This document shows, piece by piece, positions 50,083 to 58,795 of a stretch of DNA of 64,000 nt. The position numbers and the translations under genes were made by a program. Below the pieces are notes generated by a model, which was given only the letters and a program-made list of their open reading frames with translations, had not been told where the DNA came from and ran no database searches. Position 1 is the stretch's first letter. Each line of letters starts with the position of its first letter. The stretch is taken from assembly GCA_045592985.1 (NCBI GenBank), contig JAZNVU010000008.1, forward strand, positions 20,384 to 84,383, read 5' to 3'. The DNA is from UMGS172 sp045592985. GTDB taxonomy: Bacteria; Bacillota; Clostridia; Oscillospirales; Acutalibacteraceae.

Positions 50083-51407
50083 CAAAAATCGGAATGGTGT
50101 CTTTAGGATGCCCAAAAAACCAGGTCGATGCCGAAATAATGCTCGAAAAACTTAAAAATGCAGGTTATGAAATAACCCCCGACGAATCCGAAGCCGAGGC
50201 TATTATCATTAACACCTGCGGTTTTATCGAGGATGCCAAGGCAGAGTCGATTGAAAATATTTTAGAGGTTTCACACTTTAAAAAAGACGGAAAGTTGAAA
50301 GCACTTATTGTCACAGGTTGCCTTGCCGAGAGGTATATGGCAGATATCAAAGAAGAAATGCCCGAGGTTGACACTGTTGTGGGGCTTGCGGGTAATAATG
50401 ATATCGTAAAAGTGGTCGAAAACGCATTAAACGGCGACAAAACCGACTACTACGGCAACAAGGAAGACCTTATAATCGAGGGCGACCGCATGCTCACAAC
50501 ACCTAAATATACGGCATATCTTAAAATTGCCGAGGGTTGTGACAACTGTTGTACATACTGCGCTATACCCCAAATAAGAGGTCGTTTCCGCAGCCGTACA
50601 ATAGAAAGTGTTCTGACCGAAGCGGAAAAATTAGTTGCAAACGGTGTTAAAGAAATAATCCTTGTGGCGCAGGATACTACCCGTTACGGAATGGATCTTT
50701 ACGGCAAGTCGGAATTACCCAAACTGCTTAAAAGCCTCTGCAAAATCGATGGCTTAGAGTGGATAAGGATGCTTTACACCTACCCCGAACGCATAACCGA
50801 CGAACTTTTGGACGTTATGGCAAGCGAGGAAAAGGTTGTAAATTATCTTGATATTCCCATTCAGCATTGTAACGGCGAGATTTTAAGGCGAATGAACCGT
50901 CAAGGCGATAGGGAGACTCTTAAAAAGTTAATCGACAAGATAAGACAAAAATTGCCCGACGTAACACTTAGAACTACGCTTATAACCGGTTTCCCCGGTG
51001 AAACCGAAGAGCAGTTTTGTGAACTTTGTGAGTTTGTCAAAGACGCAAGGTTTGACCGTCTTGGTTGCTTTGCTTATTCGGAGGAGGAGGGCACACCTGC
51101 CGCCGATTTCCCCGACCAGGTTGACAAGCAACTTCGTGCCGACCGAAGCGAGATTATAATGAACGACCAACTAACCGTAACCTTGGAAAAAAATGAGGCA
51201 AAATTCGGCACAGTTCAAAAAGTGTTGATAGAAGGTTATGACGATTACATAAAATGTTATTTCGGCAGAAGTAAGAGCGATGCCCCCGAGATTGACGGCA
51301 AGGTGTTCTTTATGTCACCGAGGCCACTTGTTATCGGTGAGTTTGCAGATGTGCAGATAAACGATTGCTTGGAATACGACCTTTTGGGCGAACTTGTGGA
51401 TGAATAA
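50079..51407 (+). CDS. rimO: Ribosomal protein uS12 methylthiotransferase
   Basis: 442 residues. UPF0004 domain (SLGCPKNQVDAEIM, with three cluster cysteines), radical-SAM motif (CDNCCTYCAIPQIRGRFRSR) and C-terminal TRAM domain. The SLGCPKN form and the PQIRG block mark RimO rather than MiaB. It adds a methylthio group to an Asp of S12. Confidence 0.95.
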   Translation: MTKIGMVSLGCPKNQVDAEIMLEKLKNAGYEITPDESEAEAIIINTCGFIEDAKAESIENILEVSHFKKDGKLKALIVTGCLAERYMADIKEEMPEVDTVVGLAGNNDIVKVVENALNGDKTDYYGNKEDLIIEGDRMLTTPKYTAYLKIAEGCDNCCTYCAIPQIRGRFRSRTIESVLTEAEKLVANGVKEIILVAQDTTRYGMDLYGKSELPKLLKSLCKIDGLEWIRMLYTYPERITDELLDVMASEEKVVNYLDIPIQHCNGEILRRMNRQGDRETLKKLIDKIRQKLPDVTLRTTLITGFPGETEEQFCELCEFVKDARFDRLGCFAYSEEEGTPAADFPDQVDKQLRADRSEIIMNDQLTVTLEKNEAKFGTVQKVLIEGYDDYIKCYFGRSKSDAPEIDGKVFFMSPRPLVIGEFADVQINDCLEYDLLGELVDE

Positions 51408-51415
51408 ATATCATA

Positions 51416-51512
51416 GCCTCCCTCGCCTAGAGGGAGGGGGACCGCGTTAGCGGTGGAGGGATATCCCCCAGTCATCGCGTTGCGATGACAGCCCCCTTTA
51501 GGCAAGGGGGCC
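51416..51512. repeat. Palindromic intergenic repeat (MITE/REP-like)
   Basis: Terminal arms GCCTCCCTCGCCTAGAGGGA (from 51416) and, on the other strand, GCCCCCTTGCCTAAAGGGGG (reading down from 51512) resemble each other. Inside are smaller palindromes such as ACCGCGTTAGCGGT and CATCGCGTTGCGATG. There is no open frame. It resembles the element at 53616 in plan, and sits between rimO and pgsA. The remaining bases to 51593 hold only a purine-rich start region. Confidence 0.7.
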
Positions 51513-51593
51513 ATTTAACAGAACATTACGACCGAAGAATCTTTCCTAAAATAATAAGTGGGGGGGAGGCGGTCCGTTAAAGGAGAAATCATT

Positions 51594-52181
51594 ATGAATT
51601 TACCTAACAAATTAACCGTTGCAAGAATTATTATGACACCGCTTTTCATGGCGGCAATGCTAATAGATTTTCCGTTCCATTATCTTGTGGCATTGGTGCT
51701 TTTTGCTGCCGCTTCTTTTACCGATATGCTCGACGGAAAAATTGCCCGTGCGCGCAACCTTGTTACAAATTTCGGCAAATTTTTAGACCCGCTGGCTGAT
51801 AAAATGCTTACCACCGCCGCTTTTATTGGCTTTTTGGCAAAAGGTTTTGGTGTTGGTATTGTATGGGTACTTTTCATCGTGCTTTTCCGCGAGTTTATGA
51901 TTTCCTCTTTGCGTCTTGTGGTGGTTTCTTCGGATAAATCCAAGGTTATAGCCGCCAATATCTATGGCAAACTCAAGACCGTAACCCAGATGTCTGCCAT
52001 AATTTTCGGATTACTTGTAATGACGGTGACTACCGAGATTCACCCCTCAACATCTATGCTCGTAAACAATATACTTTATATTGTTTTCAACGTGCTTTTG
52101 TGGGCATCGGCTGTAGCCGCAGTTATATCGGGAATTATTTATATGAAAGACAGTTTCGAGTTTATCGACCCTACGAAATAA
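51594..52181 (+). CDS. pgsA: CDP-diacylglycerol-glycerol-3-phosphate 3-phosphatidyltransferase
   Basis: 195 residues from the ATG at 51594 (AAAGGAGAAATC upstream). It starts MNLPNKLTVARI; the CDP-alcohol phosphotransferase motif is D-x2-DG-x2-AR...G-x3-D-x3-D (TDMLDGKIARARN, FGKFLDPLADKML). Four to five membrane helices. It makes phosphatidylglycerol phosphate, the precursor of PG and cardiolipin. Confidence 0.96.
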   Translation: MNLPNKLTVARIIMTPLFMAAMLIDFPFHYLVALVLFAAASFTDMLDGKIARARNLVTNFGKFLDPLADKMLTTAAFIGFLAKGFGVGIVWVLFIVLFREFMISSLRLVVVSSDKSKVIAANIYGKLKTVTQMSAIIFGLLVMTVTTEIHPSTSMLVNNILYIVFNVLLWASAVAAVISGIIYMKDSFEFIDPTK

Positions 52182-52190
52182 GGTGATTTT

Positions 52191-53186
52191 ATGTTTTGCA
52201 GTAAATGTGGTAAACAAGTCTCAGAGCAGGCAAAATTTTGTGACTTTTGCGGAAATGAGTTAAGTACAGCAGATAGTGCACAGCAACCAAACAATAGTTA
52301 TTATAGTGCTCCTAATAATCAGTCGACCTACAGTCAGCCGAGCACTCCTCCACCGCCGCAGTATGGCAGTCAGCCAAACTCACAGCAACCCTATACCGGG
52401 CAGCAAGGCGCATATTATCCGCCACCCACAGCACCATACGGTATGCCTGTTCAACCCATAACAAAGGTACATATGTTGATTAATAAACTGCTTACGAGCA
52501 GTACGTTTTTTGCACTATGTGTGGTATACACGGTGATAAGCGCCATAAATATTGTATCATCAAGCGGAGTAGACCTTGTGTCTATATTGGTTGTTGTGTT
52601 CATGTGGATTCTCCGTGATAACGCGTTCAAACAAAAACCTCCGACAGAAATTGTCAAGAGTTTTAAAGTGCTTAACGTTGTAACCACTGTTTGTTATGTT
52701 CTGGTTTGGGTAGCAGTAGGCCTCGTGACTTTGGTTGCGTTTATAACTTTGGTTTCGGCAGATTTTCTTTCAAGTGTATCGCTGTTTGATGATGTTGCAT
52801 ACGGCGTTGAAGCCGAAATTATAGAACTTTTCCTTTCCGGTGCGTCGTGGTTGGGCGTACTCATGATAATAATAGCGGTGCTTTTGGCGCTATATAATGT
52901 TTATTTTATCGGAAACTGTCGAAAATGTGCCGAGTCTTTTGTGCGCTCGTGTGAGACAGGGTATTCAATGTTTGACAAGATGGACACCGTTAAAAAATGG
53001 TTTAAAGCATTGGGCATTATCAATATAGCAATCGCAGCAATTTCAGTAATAGGTATGTTTTCACTTATCCCACTGGTAGGGTTTGCTGTTGCAATAGCTT
53101 CGCTTTTAAGTTACGGTTTGAACGGTGCATTATACCTTTTATTTGCCAAATGCTTTGATGAATTTGAAATGTCTTTTTATTCTTAA
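52191..53186 (+). CDS. Zinc-ribbon multi-pass membrane protein
   Basis: 331 residues. Zinc ribbon MFCSKCGKQVSEQAKFCDFC, then a long Gln/Pro/Ser/Tyr-rich linker (about 30-85), then four or five membrane helices (FFALCVVYTVISAINIVSS; LVSILVVVFMWIL; VCYVLVWVAVGLVTLVAFI; LGVLMIIIAVLLALYNVYF; and one near the end). Function unknown. It follows pgsA at nine bases. It shares only the zinc-ribbon start with the pair at 41-42.8 kb. Confidence 0.75.
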   Translation: MFCSKCGKQVSEQAKFCDFCGNELSTADSAQQPNNSYYSAPNNQSTYSQPSTPPPPQYGSQPNSQQPYTGQQGAYYPPPTAPYGMPVQPITKVHMLINKLLTSSTFFALCVVYTVISAINIVSSSGVDLVSILVVVFMWILRDNAFKQKPPTEIVKSFKVLNVVTTVCYVLVWVAVGLVTLVAFITLVSADFLSSVSLFDDVAYGVEAEIIELFLSGASWLGVLMIIIAVLLALYNVYFIGNCRKCAESFVRSCETGYSMFDKMDTVKKWFKALGIINIAIAAISVIGMFSLIPLVGFAVAIASLLSYGLNGALYLLFAKCFDEFEMSFYS

Positions 53187-53210
53187 ACTCAATAAGTAAA
53201 GGCAGATAAT

Positions 53211-53312
53211 ATGATTTGCAAATAATGTGGGATTTACCTGACGGTGTATGCCTTTTTGTCGCTCAAATATTACAGTTGGTTAAAACTTATATTGGAAAAA
53301 GCCAAATCATAA
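53211..53312 (+). pseudogene. Possible remnant of a zinc-ribbon membrane protein
   Basis: ATG at 53211 begins M-I-C-K, then TAA, then C-G-I-Y-L in the same frame, running on to VYAFLSLKYYSWLKLILEKA before the next stop at 53310. M-x-C-x2-C-G is exactly how the zinc-ribbon proteins in this window start, and one AAA-to-TAA change would explain the stop. It is very short, so chance is possible. Confidence 0.35.
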
Positions 53313-53322
53313 TAAAAAACAG

Positions 53323-53351
53323 TAGACAAAACTGAAAAAATTTATTATAAT
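53323..53351 (+). promoter_or_regulatory. Promoter of the Cys T-box leader
   Basis: TAGACA (53323-53328), 17-bp spacer, TATAAT (53346-53351). Confidence 0.7.
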
Positions 53352-53357
53352 GTTAGT

Positions 53358-53592
53358 AAATTTAAAGACTTTGATGAGGATAAGTACCCGAAACGCATAG
53401 CAACAGGGATAAAACCGCAGAGACTGAGACGGTTTTTTGTGAAAACTTTCGGCGAATGCACCTACTAGTCGGCAGGAGGAAATTTTAGTATTCCTGCACG
53501 GGTTACTCCGTTAAAGGTTTTATGAGTTACAAGCAGGAGTGGAACCGCGTTTTTACGCCTCCGTTGGTTTATTGCCAACGGAGGTTTTTTTG
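53358..53592 (+). promoter_or_regulatory. T-box leader with Cys (TGC) specifier
   Basis: GATGAGG-ATAAGTA of stem I, CAGAGAC, specifier TGC at 53457-53459 in GAATGCACC, T-box sequence TGGAACCGCG (53540-53549), and a terminator stem 53558-53567 with 53575-53584 followed by seven Ts. The specifier matches the downstream cysE and cysS genes. Confidence 0.95.
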
Positions 53593-53615
53593 TTTTGGTG
53601 TTCTGCTTAGAATAA

Positions 53616-53730
53616 GGCTCCCTTGTGTAAAGGGAGCTGGCAAAACCAAAGGTTTTGACGGAGGGATTGTAAAATTAAAACAATCCTCCCGTCAGCCTAC
53701 GGCTGCCACCCTCCTTTACACAAGGAGGGC
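53616..53730. repeat. Inverted-repeat element (MITE-like) in the cysE leader
   Basis: About 115 bp. The two ends are near-identical in inverted orientation for about 45 bp (CTCCCTTGTGTAAAGGGAG at the left; CCCTCCTTGTGTAAAGGAGG on the other strand at the right), with a GGATTGT/ACAATCC hairpin at the centre. There is no coding capacity. It lies between the T-box terminator and cysE, so readthrough RNA must include it. Confidence 0.8.
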
Positions 53731-53771
53731 GTATTAAATTCTTGTCACAACTTGATTTAGGAGGAAGTAGT

Positions 53772-54404
53772 TTGTTTGACAGAATAAGGGAAGATATAAA
53801 GGCGGTAAAGGACCGAGACCCTGCCGCAAGAAGTTCTATTGAAATATTTTTTCTTTACCCCGGTGTAAAGGCTATCAGAATGTACCGCAGGGCGCATTGG
53901 TTTTATAAGCGGGATATGAAGTTTATCGCGCGTTGGATATCGCAACGTGCCGCAAGAAAGACGGGTATCGAAATTCACCCCGGTGCCACCATCGGACGCC
54001 GTCTTGTTATCGACCACGGTCACGGTGTTGTTATTGGCGAAACCGCCGAAATCGGTGACGACGTGCTGATTTATCAGGGCGTAACTTTGGGAGGTACAGG
54101 TAAAGACATGGGCAAACGTCACCCAACCATTGGCAACAACGTTATGGTGTGCAGCGGCGCCAAGGTTTTGGGTCCTTTTAAGGTCGGTGACAATTCACGA
54201 ATTGCCGCAGGTGCCGTTGTACTTGAGGAAGTACCGCCCAACTCCACCGTTGTTGGTATTCCTGCTAAGGTAGTACGTCAGGACGGGCAAAAAATTGCAC
54301 CGCTTGACCAGATTCACATTCCCGACCCAGTATGGCAGCAGTTAAACGAACTGAGCAATAAAGTAAACGAGTTGACACAAAAACTCGATGATATATCTAA
54401 ATGA
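53772..54404 (+). CDS. cysE: Serine O-acetyltransferase
   Basis: 210 residues if read from the TTG at 53772, which has AGGAGGA at good spacing; an upstream in-frame TTG at 53742 has none. The left-handed beta-helix hexapeptides are clear (GIEIHPGATIGRRLVIDHGH, GVVIGETAEIGDDVLIYQ, GVTLGGTG), with catalytic HGH/His. It makes O-acetylserine from serine and acetyl-CoA. The Cys T-box upstream, and cysS 20 bp downstream, show cysteine-responsive control. Confidence 0.94.
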   Translation: MFDRIREDIKAVKDRDPAARSSIEIFFLYPGVKAIRMYRRAHWFYKRDMKFIARWISQRAARKTGIEIHPGATIGRRLVIDHGHGVVIGETAEIGDDVLIYQGVTLGGTGKDMGKRHPTIGNNVMVCSGAKVLGPFKVGDNSRIAAGAVVLEEVPPNSTVVGIPAKVVRQDGQKIAPLDQIHIPDPVWQQLNELSNKVNELTQKLDDISK

Positions 54405-54424
54405 GATTTTGAGGGAGAAAAATT

Positions 54425-55813
54425 ATGAAAATTTACAACACACTTTCAAGAACTAAGCAGGAACTTGTTCCCGTAGACAAGGATGAAATAAAAATTTATG
54501 CCTGCGGTCCTACTGTTTATAACTTTATTCACATCGGTAATGCACGTCCTCTTTGTGTTTTTGACGTGCTTCGCCGTTATCTCGAATGGAGAGGTAACAA
54601 CGTAAAGTTTGTTCAGAACTTTACCGATATCGACGATAAACTTATCAAAAAGGCCAACGAAGAGGGCATTACTGTACCTGAGGTTGCCGAGCGTTATATA
54701 AAAGAGTTCTGGACCGATGCCAACGGTCTTAACATTCGCAAGGCATCTGTTCATCCCAGAGCAACCGAGAATATCGATGCTATTATAGGAATTATCGAAA
54801 ACCTTGTCGAAAAGGGCTTTGCTTACCAATCCGAGAACGACGTTTACTTCCGTGCCAAGAAGTTTAACGAGTACGGCAAACTTTCACATCAACCGCTTGA
54901 CGAGTTGGCTGAGGGCGCCTCTAACCGTGTTGACGGCGGTGCAGATATTAAAGAAGACCCGATGGATTTCTGTCTTTGGAAAGGTGCTAAACCCGGCGAG
55001 CCATTCTGGGAGTCGCCTTGGGGTAAAGGAAGACCCGGTTGGCATATTGAATGTTCGGCTATGGCAGGAAGATATTTGGGCAAAACTATCGACATACACT
55101 GCGGTGGTCAGGACCTTATTTTCCCTCACCACGAAAACGAAATTGCACAGTCCGAGTGCGCTAACGGTTGCGATTTCTCGCACTATTGGATGCACAATGG
55201 TTACATCAACGTTGATAACCGCAAGATGTCAAAATCCTTGAACAACTTCTTCACCGTGCGTGAAGTTGCCGAGAAGTTTGGATATGAGCCTATTCGTTAC
55301 ATCATGATTTCTTCGCATTACAGAAGCCCTATTAACTACAGCGTTGAGATTATCGAGCAGGCTAAAAACTCGCTTGACCGTCTTTATAAGTGCCGTGAGG
55401 GTCTTGCCTTTGCTATTTCGCATGCCGAAAATGGCGGTGAAGCACCTGAGTTCCTCGAAAAGTATAAAAATCAGTTTATTGAGGCTATGGATGACGACCT
55501 CAACACTGCAGACGCTTTGGGCGCACTCTTTATGCTTGTAAGAGATATTAACATTACTGTTTCCGAGAACAAGGGCAAGGTGGCTTTGGAGGCTTGCCTT
55601 AGCGTATTTGACGAACTTTGCGAGGTTTTGGGTCTTCTTTACAACAAGAAAGACGATTCTTTGGATGCTGAGGTTGAAGAACTTATTGCAAAACGTACCA
55701 TCGCTAGAAAAAACAAGGATTTTGCCACAGCCGACGCTATTCGCGACCAATTAAAGGCTATGGGCATCGTGCTTGAAGATACTCCTCAGGGCGTAAAATG
55801 GAGCAGACAGTGA
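54425..55813 (+). CDS. cysS: Cysteinyl-tRNA synthetase
   Basis: 462 residues. Class I signatures: HIGH in FIHIGNARP and KMSKS in RKMSKSLNNF; zinc ligands in ACGPTVYNF and the WHIECSAMA and HHENEIAQSE blocks. GAGGGAGAAA precedes the ATG. It lies in the Cys T-box operon with cysE, so charging and precursor synthesis respond together. Confidence 0.97.
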   Translation: MKIYNTLSRTKQELVPVDKDEIKIYACGPTVYNFIHIGNARPLCVFDVLRRYLEWRGNNVKFVQNFTDIDDKLIKKANEEGITVPEVAERYIKEFWTDANGLNIRKASVHPRATENIDAIIGIIENLVEKGFAYQSENDVYFRAKKFNEYGKLSHQPLDELAEGASNRVDGGADIKEDPMDFCLWKGAKPGEPFWESPWGKGRPGWHIECSAMAGRYLGKTIDIHCGGQDLIFPHHENEIAQSECANGCDFSHYWMHNGYINVDNRKMSKSLNNFFTVREVAEKFGYEPIRYIMISSHYRSPINYSVEIIEQAKNSLDRLYKCREGLAFAISHAENGGEAPEFLEKYKNQFIEAMDDDLNTADALGALFMLVRDINITVSENKGKVALEACLSVFDELCEVLGLLYNKKDDSLDAEVEELIAKRTIARKNKDFATADAIRDQLKAMGIVLEDTPQGVKWSRQ

Positions 55814-56547
55814 GCAGTATAAAAACTGAGCCTTTGGGTAGGTTTTCCATTAACGTCAGTTCTGACCACACCTTTGGTACCGATGCTGTGTTGCTTGCCG
55901 ATTTTGGTTGCCGATATAAAGTGACAAAACACTGCGATTTGGGTACGGGTTGCGGTATTATACCGTTGTTGGTGCTAAAAAACACCGAGGCAAAATTTTC
56001 TTTTGGGGTTGAAATTCAAACACCTGCCGCAGAAATTGCCCAAAGCAATACTCAACTCAATCATTTGGGTGGCAGAATGCAGATTATTAATGCCGACCTT
56101 AAAAACATAAGGGAGCATCTGCCGTCTGGCGAGTTTGACCTTGTAACCTGCAACCCCCCATACAAAGCCGACGGAGCAGGCAGTAAAAACTTGACCGAAG
56201 CCGAGCGAATTGCCCGTCACGAGGTTTGTTGTACGTTGAGTGACGTAATAGATGCTGCCGCTTATCTTTTGAAGTTTGGCGGAAGGCTTTGTATCTGCCA
56301 CCGTCCCGAAAGGCTTGCCGATATTTTTTGTTTCATGCGAGAAAGGAAAATCGAGCCTAAGGTTTTGCGTGAGGTTATCCAAAAAGACGGCAAAGAGCCG
56401 TGGTTGGTGCTTGTTGAGGGCAGACTTGGAGGCAAAAGCGGTATGCAGATTTTACCGCCTCTTTACGTCGAAAAAGACGGTGTTTTGACCGACGAAATGA
56501 TTGAAATTTACGGTGACTACAAAGAGGGTCACGGCAGGAATATTTAA
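55798..56547 (+). CDS. TrmN6/YfiC-like SAM-dependent methyltransferase
   Basis: 249 residues. SAM motif LGTGCGIIPLLVLK, acidic VEIQ and catalytic NPPYK. These are features of the tRNA1(Val) adenine-37 N6-methyltransferase family, common in Clostridia. It overlaps the 3' end of cysS by 16 bases. It is followed by rsmI at 13 bp. Confidence 0.87.
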   Translation: MEQTVSSIKTEPLGRFSINVSSDHTFGTDAVLLADFGCRYKVTKHCDLGTGCGIIPLLVLKNTEAKFSFGVEIQTPAAEIAQSNTQLNHLGGRMQIINADLKNIREHLPSGEFDLVTCNPPYKADGAGSKNLTEAERIARHEVCCTLSDVIDAAAYLLKFGGRLCICHRPERLADIFCFMRERKIEPKVLREVIQKDGKEPWLVLVEGRLGGKSGMQILPPLYVEKDGVLTDEMIEIYGDYKEGHGRNI

Positions 56548-56560
56548 GGAGGGAGTATTT

Positions 56561-57397
56561 ATGGCAGGAAAATTATATGTTGTGGGTACTCCCATCGGCA
56601 ATTTGGGTGATTTGTCGCCAAGAGCCGCCGAAACGTTGGAAAAGGTAGATTTTATCGCCGCTGAGGATACAAGGGTTACGGTGAAACTACTCAACCACCT
56701 TGGCATAAAAACCCCTATGGTGAGTTATCACGAACATAACAAACTGTCGCGCCACGAGGCTATTGCCGAACGAATTGCAAAGGGTGAAACCTGTGCCATA
56801 GTCACCGATGCAGGTATGCCTGCAATTTCCGACCCCGGCGAAGATTTGGTGCGTTACTGCCGAGAACAAGGCTTGGAGGTTGAATCGGTACCCGGTCCGT
56901 CGGCACTTATAACCGCACTTGCAATATCGGGTATGCCGTCGGGAAGATTTTGTTTTGAGGGTTTTTTATCGGTGACAAAACAAAGCCGTTTTGAGCATTT
57001 GGAAGCCGTAAAATCAGAAACCCGTACAATGATTTTTTACGAGGCGCCACACAAACTGTTGGCAACCTTGAAAGATATGTTAAAATACTTTGGCGACCGC
57101 GAGATAGCACTCATAAAAGAACTCACAAAACTGCATGAAAACTGCGAACGCACAACGCTTTCGGCAGCAGTCGAAAAATATTCTGCCGAACCGCCAAAAG
57201 GTGAGTTTGTGCTGATTGTAAACGGCGCTGTTAAGGCAGAAAATGAAACCGCGGCAACCATAGAGGATGCAGTAACAACTGCAAAAGAACTGATAAAAAA
57301 CGGAATGTCGCCCACATCCGCCGCCAAAGAAGCCGCCGCACTAACAGGCTTCCGTAAAAATGAGATTTACAAGGAGTTGTTAAGTAACGGTAAATAG
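56561..57397 (+). CDS. rsmI: 16S rRNA (cytidine-1402-2'-O)-methyltransferase
   Basis: 278 residues from the ATG at 56561 (AAGGAGGGAG upstream). MAGKLYVVGTPIGNLGDLSP, EDTRVTVKLLNH, SDPGEDLVRYCR and EAPHKLLATL are the family blocks. It methylates C1402 in the ribosomal decoding centre. It is last in its operon before the TPP riboswitch promoter. Confidence 0.96.
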   Translation: MAGKLYVVGTPIGNLGDLSPRAAETLEKVDFIAAEDTRVTVKLLNHLGIKTPMVSYHEHNKLSRHEAIAERIAKGETCAIVTDAGMPAISDPGEDLVRYCREQGLEVESVPGPSALITALAISGMPSGRFCFEGFLSVTKQSRFEHLEAVKSETRTMIFYEAPHKLLATLKDMLKYFGDREIALIKELTKLHENCERTTLSAAVEKYSAEPPKGEFVLIVNGAVKAENETAATIEDAVTTAKELIKNGMSPTSAAKEAAALTGFRKNEIYKELLSNGK

Positions 57398-57403
57398 AAT
57401 GTC

Positions 57404-57431
57404 TTGACAAATGCGAAAAAAGTGGTATAAT
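57404..57431 (+). promoter_or_regulatory. Promoter of the TPP riboswitch-thiT unit
   Basis: TTGACA (57404-57409), 16-bp spacer, TATAAT (57426-57431), starting seven bases after the rsmI stop. Confidence 0.8.
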
Positions 57432-57448
57432 AACCTCAAATTGAACAG

Positions 57449-57535
57449 AAAAGGGTGCTGGGAATTGACCCGGCTGAGATAGAGCGTGTTTCGTTCTGAC
57501 CGTTGACCTGATGCGGATAATGCCGACGTAGGAAA
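57449..57535 (+). promoter_or_regulatory. TPP riboswitch (thi box)
   Basis: Conserved parts are in order: GGGTGCTGGG, CTGAGAT (57474-57480), ACCTGATGCGGATAAT and GCCGACGTAGG (about 57506-57532). It binds thiamine pyrophosphate in this family. The perfect hairpin at 57557-57588 should then be the regulated terminator. Confidence 0.95.
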
Positions 57536-57556
57536 TTTTTCTTTTAAAAAAGACCA

Positions 57557-57588
57557 AAACTCCATCGGCGCCGATGGAGTTTTTTGTT
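57557..57588 (+). terminator. Riboswitch-controlled terminator
   Basis: AACTCCATCGGC pairs with GCCGATGGAGTT without loop mismatch, then TTTTTG. It lies about 20 bases after the TPP aptamer. From 57589 to the thiT start there are 286 bp with no gene I can support; CAAGGCTGTCGCCTTG (near 57710) forms a hairpin. Confidence 0.85.
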
Positions 57589-57874
57589 TGCGTAAGGCAG
57601 CCGCGTTATGCCTGCATAATGAAAACAAGACTTACAACAAAGTCTAAAAGCAGGTCGAAGAATTTCTGCCGCCCAATTTTTTATATTATCGAAGCATGAG
57701 TTTGCGGCAAGGCTGTCGCCTTGTTAAAACGAATGCAAAGATAGTGGGAAAATTCGGCGAGCGAAATCATAACGGGGAGTGTCTTTCGCAAACAAATACT
57801 TTTCTGCGAGATTTAGTGATTTCATCTGTCCGGAAAGATGAGGTTGCGACCATTAATTTTTGGAGGAAAGTAAT

Positions 57875-58534
57875 ATGGAACAAACACAAAAACCAATCAA
57901 AAAACAAAACATCGAACGTCTGGTGGTTAGCGCTGTTTTTATAGCGTTGGCATCGGTGCTGTCGGTTTTGCAACCGTTTGCCTTGCCCATGGGAGGGGGA
58001 ATCACAATAATGTCCATGCTCCCAATAGTGATATTGAGTTACCGTTATGGTATGCTTTGGGGCGTGGCATCTGCTTTTATTTATTCGGTTATACAGATGT
58101 TTTTAGGCTTCTCGACCGTAAGTGCGTTCTTTTTGCCGGGTGACAACTATCAGGTATGGTGGAAAGCCATTCTCATTGTTTTGCTTGACTACATTATTGC
58201 GTACACCTGCATGTTTTTAGGCGGTCTTTTCAGAGGTAAAAGCAGTCCTTCGACTGCCTTGTGCTTGGGTTCTATCATTGCGCTTACGGCAAGATATCTG
58301 GTGCATATTCTGTCGGGTGCAATCTTTTTCGGCACATGGGCCCAGTGGTGGTTTACCGATGTTATGGCAGGTGAATTCGGTTCGGCTGTTTTGTCGTCAT
58401 ACTCGGGATTCTCACTGTCTTTGATTTATTCGGTGTTCTACAACGGTCTTTATATGATACCCGAAATAATCATAACTGCCGTCGGCGCTTTCTTTATAGG
58501 CAAAATACCTGCCGTGGTAGGCAAACAGCAGTAA
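57875..58534 (+). CDS. thiT: Thiamine transporter, ECF substrate-binding subunit ThiT
   Basis: 219 residues from ATG 57875 (GGAGGAAAG upstream). Six membrane helices; the first reads RLVVSAVFIALASVLSVLQP, followed by GGGITIMSMLPIVILSYRYG, FLPGDNYQVWWKAILIVLLDY and WAQWWFTDVMAGE, whose aromatic residues fit the thiamine pocket of the family. The TPP riboswitch upstream supports the assignment. The ECF energising module is not in the window. Confidence 0.94.
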   Translation: MEQTQKPIKKQNIERLVVSAVFIALASVLSVLQPFALPMGGGITIMSMLPIVILSYRYGMLWGVASAFIYSVIQMFLGFSTVSAFFLPGDNYQVWWKAILIVLLDYIIAYTCMFLGGLFRGKSSPSTALCLGSIIALTARYLVHILSGAIFFGTWAQWWFTDVMAGEFGSAVLSSYSGFSLSLIYSVFYNGLYMIPEIIITAVGAFFIGKIPAVVGKQQ

Positions 58535-58539
58535 ATAAA

Positions 58540-58576
58540 AAGGTATGCAACCAATTTGGCTGCGTACCTTTTTTTG
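58540..58576 (+). terminator. Terminator after thiT
   Basis: AAGGTATGCAACCA pairs with TGGCTGCGTACCTT with one wobble and one mismatch, then seven Ts. Confidence 0.8.
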
Positions 58577-58656
58577 TAAATATGTTGTAAACGAACTAAA
58601 AATTTTAAAAATACGAATGAATTTACGCCAACACCATTCCCATGCTGGTCAAAGAG

Positions 58657-58686
58657 TTGACAAAATATAGCAAAAAGAGGTATAAT
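58657..58686 (+). promoter_or_regulatory. Promoter of the zapA-U32 operon
   Basis: TTGACA (58657-58662), 18-bp spacer, TATAAT (58681-58686). A second TATAAT at 58750-58755 has no good -35. Confidence 0.7.
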
Positions 58687-58795
58687 AACAATATATAAAC
58701 ATGTGTAAAAATATTTACAAAAAGTCTTTATTAATTATAAAAAATATAGTATAATTAATTTGAATAATTGTAATTTAAAAAAAGGTGGAATGAAT

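Noticed and set aside
51416..53730. CRISPR array from the repeats near 51.4 and 53.6 kb
   Set aside because: The repeats are two separate palindromic elements 2 kb apart with no regular spacers and no cas genes.
57696..57944. 82-residue plus-strand frame between the TPP riboswitch and thiT
   Set aside because: No ribosome-binding site, overlaps thiT in another frame, and no recognisable family; treated as chance.
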